A stretch of 64,000 bases of DNA, taken from Deltaproteobacteria bacterium (GTDB taxonomy: Bacteria; Desulfobacterota; Desulfomonilia; UBA1062). Positions within the stretch are counted from its first letter, which is position 1. The number at the start of each line of letters is the position of its first letter. The stretch covers positions 1-64,000 of the forward strand of contig JAGOOG010000001.1 in assembly GCA_017992605.1 (NCBI GenBank), in the 5' to 3' direction. The notes beneath the pieces are model-generated. The model made no database searches. It saw nothing but the letters and a program-made list of their open reading frames with translations, and was not told where the DNA came from. This document shows, one piece after another, positions 1-8,222 of the stretch. Position numbers and translations under genes: made by a program.

Positions 1-577
1 CCAGGACCGCCTTGTTGCCGATGCTGACGGCCCTGGCGAGCCCGACCCCTTCCTGGGCGAACCGTATCATCACGTCCACGAGGATGCCGCCGCTCTGGCT
101 CACGAAGGTGACGTTGCCCCGGCGGGGCTTCACCATGCGCTCGCTGGGCAGGAAGAAGGTGTCCACGCGTGACGGCACGTAGATGCCCAGGCAGTTGGGG
201 CCGATGAGCGGCATCGAGGCCTCCCTGGCGATGGCGGCGAGCCTGTCCTGCAGGTCCTGCCTGCCGACCTCGGTGAACCCGCCGGAGATGACCGCCGCTC
301 CGCCGACACCCGCGGCAGCGCAGTCGACGAGCACGTCGGGCACGGCATCGGCCTTCACCGCGATGACGGCGAGGTCTATCCGCTCGGGGATGTCCCCGAC
401 ACGCTCGAAGACCTCCCGGCCCTGGAGGGTGCCCCCGCGCGGGCTCACCGGGAAGACCTCCACCGGGTAGCGGTGCCTGTTCTTGGCAAAGACCACGTTG
501 GCCGGGTGCTGGAAGTTGCCCGACGACACCCCCACGACGGCCATGGTCCTGGGTGAGAAGAAGGCGCTGAGATCCAT
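1..577 (-). CDS. NDP-forming acyl-CoA synthetase alpha-like (CoA-binding) protein, 3' part outside window
   Basis: The first 192 codons of a minus-strand gene that continues beyond the left edge. The start ATG at 577 follows a strong AGGAGGAT ribosome site. The N-terminus (MDLSAFFSPRTMAVVGVS) is the Rossmann CoA-binding domain of ADP-forming acetyl/acyl-CoA synthetases, and GPNCLGIY and FVSQSGG are the conserved loops leading into the ligase domain. Such subunits bind CoA and carry the phospho-histidine, converting acyl-CoA, ADP and phosphate to acid, CoA and ATP (or the reverse) together with an ATP-grasp beta part. Whether that part is fused here cannot be seen. It is the first of three paralogues in the window (others at 42450 and 45878). 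It lies downstream of and codirectional with the Omp85 gene, but a repeat element separates them. Confidence 0.85.
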   Translation of the reverse strand, partial: MDLSAFFSPRTMAVVGVSSGNFQHPANVVFAKNRHRYPVEVFPVSPRGGTLQGREVFERVGDIPERIDLAVIAVKADAVPDVLVDCAAAGVGGAAVISGGFTEVGRQDLQDRLAAIAREASMPLIGPNCLGIYVPSRVDTFFLPSERMVKPRRGNVTFVSQSGGILVDVMIRFAQEGVGLARAVSIGNKAVL

Positions 578-628
578 GGGACATCCTCCTCGTGTGGCGA
601 AAGCTGATGACTGGAATAATACATGCCC

Positions 629-730
629 GAGGCATTCATGGCCAGTGGTAAAGAAGATTCCCGTTCTCGTCCCTGCTGGAAGGGGCAGGTCAACGGAGGG
701 CCATGAGGGGCTAGACCGTGTACCCCACAG
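629..730. repeat. Degenerate direct duplicate of the Omp85 gene 3' end, copy A
   Basis: About 102 bases that closely match positions 965-1067, with a few substitutions and a one-base length difference. Both start at CGAGGCATTCATGGCCAGTG and run to the last codons of the Omp85 gene. Read on the minus strand this copy would encode the terminal residues VGYTV-stop, against VGYTF-stop in the real gene. The hairpin-forming CCCCTTCCC/GGGAGGGG of copy B is partly destroyed here. It abuts the inverted-repeat element at 731. It is a remnant, not a gene. Confidence 0.8.
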
Positions 731-961
731 AAAATGGGGTCGGAGTCGATTTTCCAATGGCAGCCACTGGAAAATGGAGTCAGGGTTGTTTTTCATCTAC
801 GACATGATCTGGTACAATAATCTACAGGTATATCGACTCCGAGCCCATTATTATGATCACATTTTATCCCTTACGAGAAAATCGACTCTGACCCCATTTT
901 ATCCGCTGACCCCATTTTACGGACCCCATTTTACGAGAAAATCGACTCTGACCCCATTTTA
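731..961. repeat. GGGGTC inverted-repeat element, locus 1
   Basis: An intergenic element bounded by inverted copies of one motif. The left end is AAAATGGGGTCGGAGTCGAT at 731 and the right end is the complement, ATCGACTCTGACCCCATTTT, ending near 960. A second, degenerate left-type copy lies at 770-792, and a degenerate right-type copy near 829-855. The right side carries a stack at 880-961: one full tip, two tips shortened to GCTGACCCCATTTTA and GGACCCCATTTTA, then another full tip. There is no transposase. The structure resembles a non-autonomous paired REP/REPIN or MITE-like element; this identity is inference. Confidence 0.75.
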
Positions 962-964
962 GTA

Positions 965-1067
965 CGAGGCATTCATGGCCAGTGGTAAAGAAGATTCCCG
1001 TTCCCCTCCCTGCGGGAAGGGGCAGGACACCAAAGGACCGTGAGGGGCTAGAACGTGTAGCCCACCG
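965..1067. repeat. Direct repeat copy B, including the Omp85 gene stop and downstream hairpin
   Basis: The intact copy of the ~100-base duplication also present at 629-730. It overlaps the last ~20 bases of the Omp85 reading frame. On the minus strand, after the TAG stop, it holds CCCCTTCCC-GCA-GGGAGGGG (about 1013-1023 on the plus strand). This is a short stem that could act as a weak terminator, but no clear U-tract follows. The two copies bracket the inverted-repeat element exactly. Confidence 0.8.
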
Positions 1068-3951
1068 AGATGTGGAAGCGGCCGGCGCTCTCGCCGTCCT
1101 TGCGGTCGATCTTGCGGCCGTAGAGCACCCCGATGGGGCCGATGGGGGTGAGGTAGCGCATGCCGATGCCTGCCGATGACCGCACATCCTCCGACCCTGC
1201 GTTCACCAGGGTCCTGCGCACCGTGCCGGTGTCGTAGAACAGGGCGGTCTCCCAGTCGCGGGTGAGCTCGACGCGGGCCTCCATGCTCCCGGCAATGGCC
1301 ATGCGGCCGCCCACCGGGTCGCCGCCGGCGTCGAAGCGCAGCGTGTTCTCGTCGAAGCCCCGCACGCTCATGGTGCCCCCGAGGTAGAAGAGCTGGTCTT
1401 CCGGTATGCGGCTCACGTCGCCGAAGGGGTCGATGTAGCCGAACCTGCCGAGCCACGCGAAGGTGACCCTGCGCGTCGGGCTGTAGTAGAACCGCAGGTT
1501 CACGTAGTGCTTCAGGAAGTTGTCCAGGGAGGACTGGTAGCCCTTGGAGATGTCCACCGAGTAGGAGGAGTAGATGCCCTTCTTCGGCCTGACAAAGGAG
1601 TCACGGGAGTCGTACGAGACCGACGGCGTGGTCACGAGCACGGAGCGGGGCCGGTACGAGTCTTCGTCGCCCTCGGGTATGGTGTAGGAGCTGTCCTGGA
1701 GGAACTGGTCCCTCAGTTCGTACCGGAACCCCAGGGAGGTCGTGATGCGGGGCTCGTACCTCCACAGGAAGCTGAGCGCCGAGGTCCACACCGAGGTCCC
1801 GAAGATCTGGTTGAACTCTTCCTTGCGCTCGTAGGACAGGGTGTAGGTGTTCAGGACCGGGGCGTCGAAGATGCGCTGCTGGGTGACGCTGAGGTCTCCC
1901 CGGTAGCCGATCTGGCTCACCTCACCCCCGAGCCAGGCGTGCTTGTTCAGGCCGAAGAGGTTCCTGTCGCCCGCCTTGGCGCGGCCGTACAGGCCCCGGT
2001 CGGTGACGTAGCCGAACCCTGCCTCGTAGTAGTAGGGCTTGACCTCCTCCATGTCGATGAGCAGGGTGACCCTGTCCTGCTGCTCCCTGATGCCCATGGT
2101 CTTGAACTGGACCGACTCGAAGGCCTGCATGTCGCGGATCCTCTTCTGGCCTTCCAGCATGGTCTTCAGCGAGAAGGGCTCGCCGGGATCGATCTCCAGC
2201 TCCCGCCTGATCACGCTCGTCCTGGTCCTGAAGTTGCCGCTGTAGTAGATGTTGCCCATGGTGACGAAGGGCCCCTCGTCCACGTGGTAGACCACGGCCG
2301 CCTCTGTCCTGTCGGCATTGAAGACGGTTTCCCCGCGCACCTTCACGTAGGGGTGACCCGTGCCCGACACGAGGTCCGACAGGACGGTCTCGTCCGACCT
2401 CACGAGGCCCTCCCGGTATGGCCTGCCCTGCCTGAGTCCCAGGGCGGCCAGGGCCTTGCGTTCGCCGACCGACGCAAGCCCCTCGATGGCAAGGGAGGTC
2501 ACCACGGTCCGGACACCCTCGGCGACCTGGACGGTCACCGTTGCCCCGGTCCTGTCTGTGGTGAAGGCGACCTCCGGCGTGATCTCGACGGCGGTGTACC
2601 CGCGCGCGAGGAAGAGGCCCTTGAGCGCCGCGATGTCCTCGGCGAGGACGTCCGGGTCGTACACCGGGTCCTTGAAGAACGAGGGGTTCCCGGTCTGCAT
2701 GGCGTCCCTGAGCCTTTCTTCAGAAATGGCCGTGGCGCCTGTGAAGACCACGGCCTCCACCAGGGTCCGGGGCCCTTCGGTGACGACGAGCTCGAGGGTG
2801 CGCCTCTTCCGGTCCCTCACGGTCTCCTTTTCCTCGAGGGCCTCGACCTCCACGTCGAGGAACCCCTCGGCGCGGTAGCGGTCCACCATGTTCTGGGTGC
2901 TTCTCCTCAAACCCCGGTCCCTCCGGTTGCCTTCCTCGAACATGACGACGTCCTGCTTGAGGGTGTACGCCCAGAAGTGGTCGTTCCCCTTGATGGAGAG
3001 GTCGTAGAGGGGCCCCTCGACGATGGTGACCGCCGTTGACACGGCGAGGTCCTTCTCGTCGCGGTCGACGGTGTAGGTGATCTCGCATTCCGGGTAGCCG
3101 CGCTGCCAGTAGAGGTCCCGGATGTCCTTGATGTCCTGCGCCAGGTCAGCCTCGAGGAAGCGGCCGGACGCGAAGATGAAGAAGGACTGCCTCCACGAGC
3201 TCATGCGCGAGAGGATCTCGGCGTCGGTGACGGCGTCGTTGCCGCTGATCTTCACCGATTCGAGGGTGTAGTAGTCCCCGGGCCGGATGTCCACGTCGAT
3301 CACCACGGTCCCGTTGAGCACGTCTCCTTCCTTTACGGTGACCTTCGGGTTGGCGTACCCCTCCTTGCGGTAGAGGGACCTGATGAGCTCCTCCTGTTGG
3401 GCAAGGGTGTCCGGGAGCAGGGAGTCGCCCACATAGACGCTCATGGCCTTGAGCACGTCGCTCCTGAACAGGGGGTACTCGCCGCTGATGCGGATGTCCT
3501 TCACGATGCGGCTGGGCTTGACGGCCAGCGTGAGCACGATGCCGCCCTCGAAGCGTTCGAATATGGGCGTGATCTGTTCGAAGCGCCTGCTGAGCTGGAG
3601 CGCTTCCATGGTCAGGCGGAACCGCTCCTCGGTGAACGCCTCACCTTCCTTCAGGCTGACGAGGTCGACCGCGAGGTTCCTCACCGTTTCCCGGCACCAC
3701 GGGCACTCCTGTATCTCGACGGTGATCCCCCTGATGACCATGCCGGTGTAGGCAGCGTACGCGAAGGGCTGGGGATCGCCGGAGCCGGGCGGTTCCTGGC
3801 CGGCAAGCGCCGCGGGCACGAGCAGGTGCACCAGGATCGAGGCGACGACGAACCCGTAGGCTGGGCTGACACACCCGAAGGGGAGCCAGGTCCCGCCCTT
3901 CCTCAGGGGAGGGACGCCGTGGTGTCCGGTTCTGGTCGCGCTGCGGTTCAT
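1048..3951 (-). CDS. Omp85-family outer-membrane assembly protein with seven POTRA domains (BamA/TamA-like)
   Basis: 967 residues from the ATG at 3951, just after the tamB stop with AGGTGA as ribosome site. The frame is open further upstream, but that stretch overlaps tamB and looks like shadow sequence. Residues 1-50 form a long signal peptide (hydrophobic AYGFVVASILVHLLVPAALA). Seven POTRA-like repeats follow at about 72-145, 148-225, 228-313, 316-393, 396-480, 482-560 and 563-636, then a ~330-residue barrel with the Omp85 signature VRGF (863-866) and a C-terminal phenylalanine. BamA usually has five POTRAs and TamA three, so the number is unusual. An ECPWC motif (CxxC) at 82-86 in the first POTRA is also odd. 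The adjacent tamB favours a translocation-and-assembly role; a BamA role is possible. Confidence 0.9.
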   Translation of the reverse strand: MNRSATRTGHHGVPPLRKGGTWLPFGCVSPAYGFVVASILVHLLVPAALAGQEPPGSGDPQPFAYAAYTGMVIRGITVEIQECPWCRETVRNLAVDLVSLKEGEAFTEERFRLTMEALQLSRRFEQITPIFERFEGGIVLTLAVKPSRIVKDIRISGEYPLFRSDVLKAMSVYVGDSLLPDTLAQQEELIRSLYRKEGYANPKVTVKEGDVLNGTVVIDVDIRPGDYYTLESVKISGNDAVTDAEILSRMSSWRQSFFIFASGRFLEADLAQDIKDIRDLYWQRGYPECEITYTVDRDEKDLAVSTAVTIVEGPLYDLSIKGNDHFWAYTLKQDVVMFEEGNRRDRGLRRSTQNMVDRYRAEGFLDVEVEALEEKETVRDRKRRTLELVVTEGPRTLVEAVVFTGATAISEERLRDAMQTGNPSFFKDPVYDPDVLAEDIAALKGLFLARGYTAVEITPEVAFTTDRTGATVTVQVAEGVRTVVTSLAIEGLASVGERKALAALGLRQGRPYREGLVRSDETVLSDLVSGTGHPYVKVRGETVFNADRTEAAVVYHVDEGPFVTMGNIYYSGNFRTRTSVIRRELEIDPGEPFSLKTMLEGQKRIRDMQAFESVQFKTMGIREQQDRVTLLIDMEEVKPYYYEAGFGYVTDRGLYGRAKAGDRNLFGLNKHAWLGGEVSQIGYRGDLSVTQQRIFDAPVLNTYTLSYERKEEFNQIFGTSVWTSALSFLWRYEPRITTSLGFRYELRDQFLQDSSYTIPEGDEDSYRPRSVLVTTPSVSYDSRDSFVRPKKGIYSSYSVDISKGYQSSLDNFLKHYVNLRFYYSPTRRVTFAWLGRFGYIDPFGDVSRIPEDQLFYLGGTMSVRGFDENTLRFDAGGDPVGGRMAIAGSMEARVELTRDWETALFYDTGTVRRTLVNAGSEDVRSSAGIGMRYLTPIGPIGVLYGRKIDRKDGESAGRFHISVGYTF

Positions 3952-3958
3952 GGGCGGC

Positions 3959-6900
3959 TCACCTGAACTCGTGCCGGTAGAGCAGGTCGGTGCCGAAGGT
4001 CCCGTCGCTGCTCTGGTACCCGTTGATGAGCAGGTTCTCGAGGATCTTGTACTCGGCGATGGCACGCTGGATCATCTCGCTCTCCCGGGTTTCCATCTGG
4101 TATTTCACGGTCATCCTGCGGGTCAGTTCCTTGCCCACGAGGAGCGTCATGCTCTCCCCGCCCTCGGAGGTGGCGAAGTCCGATGCCTTGAGCTCCAGGA
4201 TGTCCAGGGTGGTGGCCTTCTTGATATCGCTGCCGTAGGTGGAGGTCAGAAGCTCCGCGATCATGCCCGAAGGCGACACGGCCACGCTGGTCTGCTCCTG
4301 GGTGAGCTCCCGGGAGGTCTTGCCCACGATCAGGAGCGAGAGGATGTCCGCGGGTTCCTCGGAAGGCACCGAGCTCAGGGTGAGCTGGAGGTTCTCCAGT
4401 TCGCCCTCCAGGCCCAGGGTGATATCCCAGTCGCGCACCTGCGTCTTCGCCTGGATGTCCACGTTGGCGGCTGTCCGGTAGGGGTCGAGGAAGTCGATCA
4501 CCCCGCGGGACACCGTGAACTCGTTGTTCTGGAAGTTCACGATCCCGTCCGTGACCGCCACGCGTCCGTTCACGACCGGGTTCGTCAGGGTGCCGGTGAC
4601 CTTCAGATCCGGGTTGATGTCGAGCTCGGCGATGTTGTTCTCGACCCTGACGTCTCCGCGGCGCTTGATCGACACGTCCAGGGTCGTGGTCTCCAGGAAC
4701 GGCCATGGCAGGCTCAGGTCCTCCTTCGGCCGTTCACGCTGCGGCCCGGAGATGATGCGCTCGAGGACCCCGGTGAAGAGGTTCACGTTCACGTCCCGGT
4801 AGTACACGCCGTCGAGGATGACGGCATCGGCCCACAGCCGCGACCTCGTGCCGCTGAGGTCAAAGGAGGCCTCGGCGTCGACGGTGACGTCCATCATGTC
4901 CGGAATGACGATGGGCAGCGACTTGGTCTGGGTCATCAGCTCGACCGTGTAGGGGGTGAACCCCTTGAAGGTGGCGGTGCCGCCCATCTGGAAGGCACCG
5001 GTGTCGAGCCTCCCCGTGATGCCCTCGACGGTCAGCCTGCTGTTGCGCAGGTCGGCCTTTCCGTTCACGCTGTGCAGGCGCTGGCCGTTGAAGGGCAGGG
5101 TCCAGGCGAGGTCCTCCAGGGTTATGACGGCCGAGAGGTCGGGCCGGAGCCCCTGTGCCCGCACCTGCGACGACACCCTCACGATGCCGGTGCTGTCGGA
5201 GAGGTCTTCGGCGAACAGGCCCAGCACCTCCATGGGGATCACGCCGTCGGCGTCCAGGGTGAGCGTCCTGCTCACCTCGCCCTGGGCCTGGATGTCCAGG
5301 AGACCACGTCCGGCCAGGGAGATCCGCGTCAGGGGCAGGTTCACGAGGCCCTGCCGGTAGGAGGCGTTGACGTCATGTGCCTCGACGATGTCCCGGCCGT
5401 CGTGGGCGATGTCCAGGGAGGAGATCTCGGCGTCGATGTCCATGTCCCTGGGCGCGCGTATGTTCCCCTTCGTGTCGACCCTGCCTGTCAGCCTGCCCGT
5501 GAGGGTCTTTCTCCCGGCAAGGGTGAACAGCGGTGCCAGCTCGGTCTCGGCGAACAGGGCATGGGCGCTGATGTCCCCGGTGGCGAGATCGTGCTGCAGG
5601 TTCATGCGGAAGTTCCAGGCGCCGTCTACGGTCAGCGTGCGGTCCTCGAGCGCGAAGGCGAAGGTCATGTCTTCCATGGGGGTGTCCATGAACTCGATCT
5701 CGGCAGCGGAGAGCCTTCCCGCCAGGGATGGGTTGCTCAGGAGGCCCTGCCCGGTGGCGTGGACGAAGATGGTGCCCCGGGCCGACTCGTACTCCCTGAT
5801 CAGGTCGACGTTCTCCATGCTGATCCCGGGGGTGCCCAGCGAGAACTCGTAGGCCCCGCCCAGCGTTATGGACCCACGGGCATTGATGTTCTCCTCGCCC
5901 GCGATGGTCAGGACCGCCGGTTCGAACCAGATGATGTCGCCGTCAGAGGATGCCTGGACGTCGAGGGAGTCGAAACGCTGGAACCCGAGGTCTATCTGGC
6001 CGGCCAGGAGCTTAGCCGTCCCGGTGGGCCTCCTGACGGTACCGTCCAGGTCGGCGCTGACCGACATGGTCCCCCGGGCAAGGTCCGTGAAGTCTTCGAT
6101 GAGGAGGCCGTTTCCCAGGACCTTCAGGCGCAGGGGCGGGTCTTCGATCAGTCGCATGCGCTGACCCTCGAAGAGGGTGACCTCCCCGGTGGCGAGCAGG
6201 GTGGAGCTCCTGTTCGTCACCTCGAGGCTCGACACGTTGAGCACCCCGCCAGACAGGACCCCGGCCAGCGCGGCATGGCCGAGGCGGACCCCGCTGACCG
6301 ACAGGTCTGAGCCCGTCAGGCCGATGTCGGCTGACAGCGTGTTCAGGGTGCCTTCAGCCAGGATCCGGCCGTCGAGCACTCCCTCGAGGGGAAGCTTGGC
6401 AGTGAAGTCGGACGCCGTGACGCCGGCCAGGTCGATGACCAGGTCTATCCCGGGGTCGGGTTCGAGGTCGGGGAAGCGCCGGAACAGCAGGATGTCCCCC
6501 CGGGCGGTGACGAGGGAGCCCTTGTTGTCGAGGCTCAACGAGCTCACGTTGAGCCTGCCCGTTTCGTCCAGCAGGGCCTTGAAGGTGACGGTGCCGAGGG
6601 TCACGCCCTCCAGGCCCGCCTCCTCGGAGCGGGCGTCGATGTCCACGACCGGCCTGTCCCAGGTGCCCGACGCGAGGACCGTGGCGGCGAGGTTCCCGGA
6701 ACCCCTGAGGCCGGCCCTGGCGAGGAGGGGACCGACCTGGGCCGCACGGAGGCTGACGCTGCCGTCCACTGCGTGGCTTCCGAGGTCGACACTGCCCGAC
6801 GCCGAGGCCTCTGCCGTGCGGGTTCTGGCGTTGAGGGTCTCAAAGGCGAGCCTGTCACCACCGAAGGTGACCTTCCCGTCCGCGCTGACATCCTCCCGGT

Positions 6901-8158
6901 CCAGCACCGGCCCGGCCGTCACGCCCGAGCCCCGGGCCTGAAAGGCCGCAGCGATGCGCAGCGACTCCCTCGAGATGCCCGAGCCCTTCAGCTCGATGCG
7001 GGGGCTGATCCTTCCCCGGAGTTCCTCGGGCAAGCCCGGGATGTCGTCGAGGAGCAGGCTCGTGCCGCTGACGACGAGGTCGTAGGCGATGGCATCCTCC
7101 TCCTTGAGGCCCTCGAAGTAGCCGTCCGGGAACATGCGCCGCATGTCCACGGTTCCGGCGATGTCGAGGGTGCCCGATGCGAAGGATCCGGTGAGGCGGT
7201 CGATGGTGGCCACGCGGTCGGTGACGGTCCCGTCGAGCCTTGCCGCACCGAGCGCGAGTCCCTCGATGGTGCCGCCGCCATAGGAGAGGGCGCAGGCGAA
7301 GTCGGGGTCGTCATAGTCGCGCGTCGCCCTGATGTCGGCCTGCACCCTGCCGCCGGTCCTGTCGGTCAGGCGGAGGATGTCGCGCAGGTCGGCCATGTCG
7401 CCGTCCAGGGCGAGGTCGAGATCGAACTGGGCCTTCTGTGCCATGTCCGTGATGGACCCGGTGAGCGTGGCCCTGGTCGAGCCCATGGTGGTAAACGCCC
7501 TGATGTCCGTGACCTGGTCGTTGAAGATGGTGCAGGACGCGCTGCCGCTGCCGAGGTCCAGCTTCTCGCCCGCAACGAAGAGCTCTATTGATGTCTTGGG
7601 CACGGAGAAGTGCAGGAGCGAGTCGTGCTCGAAGGCGCTGTCCATGGTGAGGTCGAAGTGCCGGAGCCTGAGCACGGGTTCACCGGACTCGGCCCTGTAC
7701 ACGAAGGTGCCGTCAGCACAGGTGAGGTTCCTGATGTAGACGTTGATCGGCCCTTCCCCCGGGGTCTTCTCCACGAAGGCGGCCTCGATGTTGAGCCAGC
7801 CGTCCTCGTCGACTTCCAGGACAAAGTCGGGCCGGACCGCGTCGATGGACACGAAGACGAGGTCGAGGCCGGTCAGGGCCGGGAGGTCCATCCTCAGGGA
7901 GACCCGCTCGGAGCCGAGGATGCGCCTGCCGTCGGGACCCAGGAGCACGGCATCCTTCACCACGACCTCCTGCCGCAGGAGAGAGACCTCCACGGCACTG
8001 CCCGTGATCGTGCCCGGGTACAGGGTGTTGATCATACCGAGCAGCCGCCTGGCGCCCTGGTCGGTGGAAAGGTACAGGTGCGCAGTCCCCAGGACTGCGG
8101 CCAGGAACACGGCACATGCCGCGAGGGAGATCATGGTCCACTTCAGGGCCTTGATCAT
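3959..8158 (-). CDS. tamB: TamB/DUF490 family inner-membrane-anchored periplasmic bridge protein
   Basis: 1399 residues with one N-terminal transmembrane anchor (about 9-31), then a very long stretch of repeating beta-strand text (patterns such as LxxxDLxGT and GxARG). At the C-terminus lies the conserved TamB domain, including a SLLIVGKTSRELTQEQ-like stretch and an ending of the NLLINGYQSSDGTFG type. TamB proteins span the periplasm as a hydrophobic groove and are implicated in outer-membrane protein assembly and phospholipid transport with an Omp85 partner. That partner is encoded immediately downstream, with only 7 bases between stop and start, so the two are almost certainly co-transcribed. 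The antiporter gene upstream lies 64 bases away on the same strand and may belong to the same transcript. Confidence 0.92.
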   Translation of the reverse strand: MIKALKWTMISLAACAVFLAAVLGTAHLYLSTDQGARRLLGMINTLYPGTITGSAVEVSLLRQEVVVKDAVLLGPDGRRILGSERVSLRMDLPALTGLDLVFVSIDAVRPDFVLEVDEDGWLNIEAAFVEKTPGEGPINVYIRNLTCADGTFVYRAESGEPVLRLRHFDLTMDSAFEHDSLLHFSVPKTSIELFVAGEKLDLGSGSASCTIFNDQVTDIRAFTTMGSTRATLTGSITDMAQKAQFDLDLALDGDMADLRDILRLTDRTGGRVQADIRATRDYDDPDFACALSYGGGTIEGLALGAARLDGTVTDRVATIDRLTGSFASGTLDIAGTVDMRRMFPDGYFEGLKEEDAIAYDLVVSGTSLLLDDIPGLPEELRGRISPRIELKGSGISRESLRIAAAFQARGSGVTAGPVLDREDVSADGKVTFGGDRLAFETLNARTRTAEASASGSVDLGSHAVDGSVSLRAAQVGPLLARAGLRGSGNLAATVLASGTWDRPVVDIDARSEEAGLEGVTLGTVTFKALLDETGRLNVSSLSLDNKGSLVTARGDILLFRRFPDLEPDPGIDLVIDLAGVTASDFTAKLPLEGVLDGRILAEGTLNTLSADIGLTGSDLSVSGVRLGHAALAGVLSGGVLNVSSLEVTNRSSTLLATGEVTLFEGQRMRLIEDPPLRLKVLGNGLLIEDFTDLARGTMSVSADLDGTVRRPTGTAKLLAGQIDLGFQRFDSLDVQASSDGDIIWFEPAVLTIAGEENINARGSITLGGAYEFSLGTPGISMENVDLIREYESARGTIFVHATGQGLLSNPSLAGRLSAAEIEFMDTPMEDMTFAFALEDRTLTVDGAWNFRMNLQHDLATGDISAHALFAETELAPLFTLAGRKTLTGRLTGRVDTKGNIRAPRDMDIDAEISSLDIAHDGRDIVEAHDVNASYRQGLVNLPLTRISLAGRGLLDIQAQGEVSRTLTLDADGVIPMEVLGLFAEDLSDSTGIVRVSSQVRAQGLRPDLSAVITLEDLAWTLPFNGQRLHSVNGKADLRNSRLTVEGITGRLDTGAFQMGGTATFKGFTPYTVELMTQTKSLPIVIPDMMDVTVDAEASFDLSGTRSRLWADAVILDGVYYRDVNVNLFTGVLERIISGPQRERPKEDLSLPWPFLETTTLDVSIKRRGDVRVENNIAELDINPDLKVTGTLTNPVVNGRVAVTDGIVNFQNNEFTVSRGVIDFLDPYRTAANVDIQAKTQVRDWDITLGLEGELENLQLTLSSVPSEEPADILSLLIVGKTSRELTQEQTSVAVSPSGMIAELLTSTYGSDIKKATTLDILELKASDFATSEGGESMTLLVGKELTRRMTVKYQMETRESEMIQRAIAEYKILENLLINGYQSSDGTFGTDLLYRHEFR

Positions 8159-8222
8159 GCGCGGTCGTTACCTCCGTGACGAGGGGCGGCGTGAGCGGTC
8201 GTGGCGGTGCGGTGCATGCGTA

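Noticed and set aside
731-961. CRISPR-like array of GACCCC repeats
   Set aside because: Repeats occur in both orientations with irregular spacing and truncated units, there are no equal-length spacers and no cas genes in the window.
483-962. 159-codon plus-strand open frame across the repeat region
   Set aside because: It is composed of repeat element sequence and antisense to the CoA-ligase start and duplicated Omp85 tail; no ribosome site or protein-like pattern.
1507-3039. 510-codon plus-strand frame antisense to the Omp85 gene
   Set aside because: High-GC shadow frame; the minus strand encodes a clear POTRA/barrel protein and the antisense translation is low-complexity Gly/Val/Leu/Asp/Arg.
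3950-6310. 786-codon plus-strand frame antisense to tamB
   Set aside because: Same shadow effect from strong third-position GC bias; no domain recognisable.
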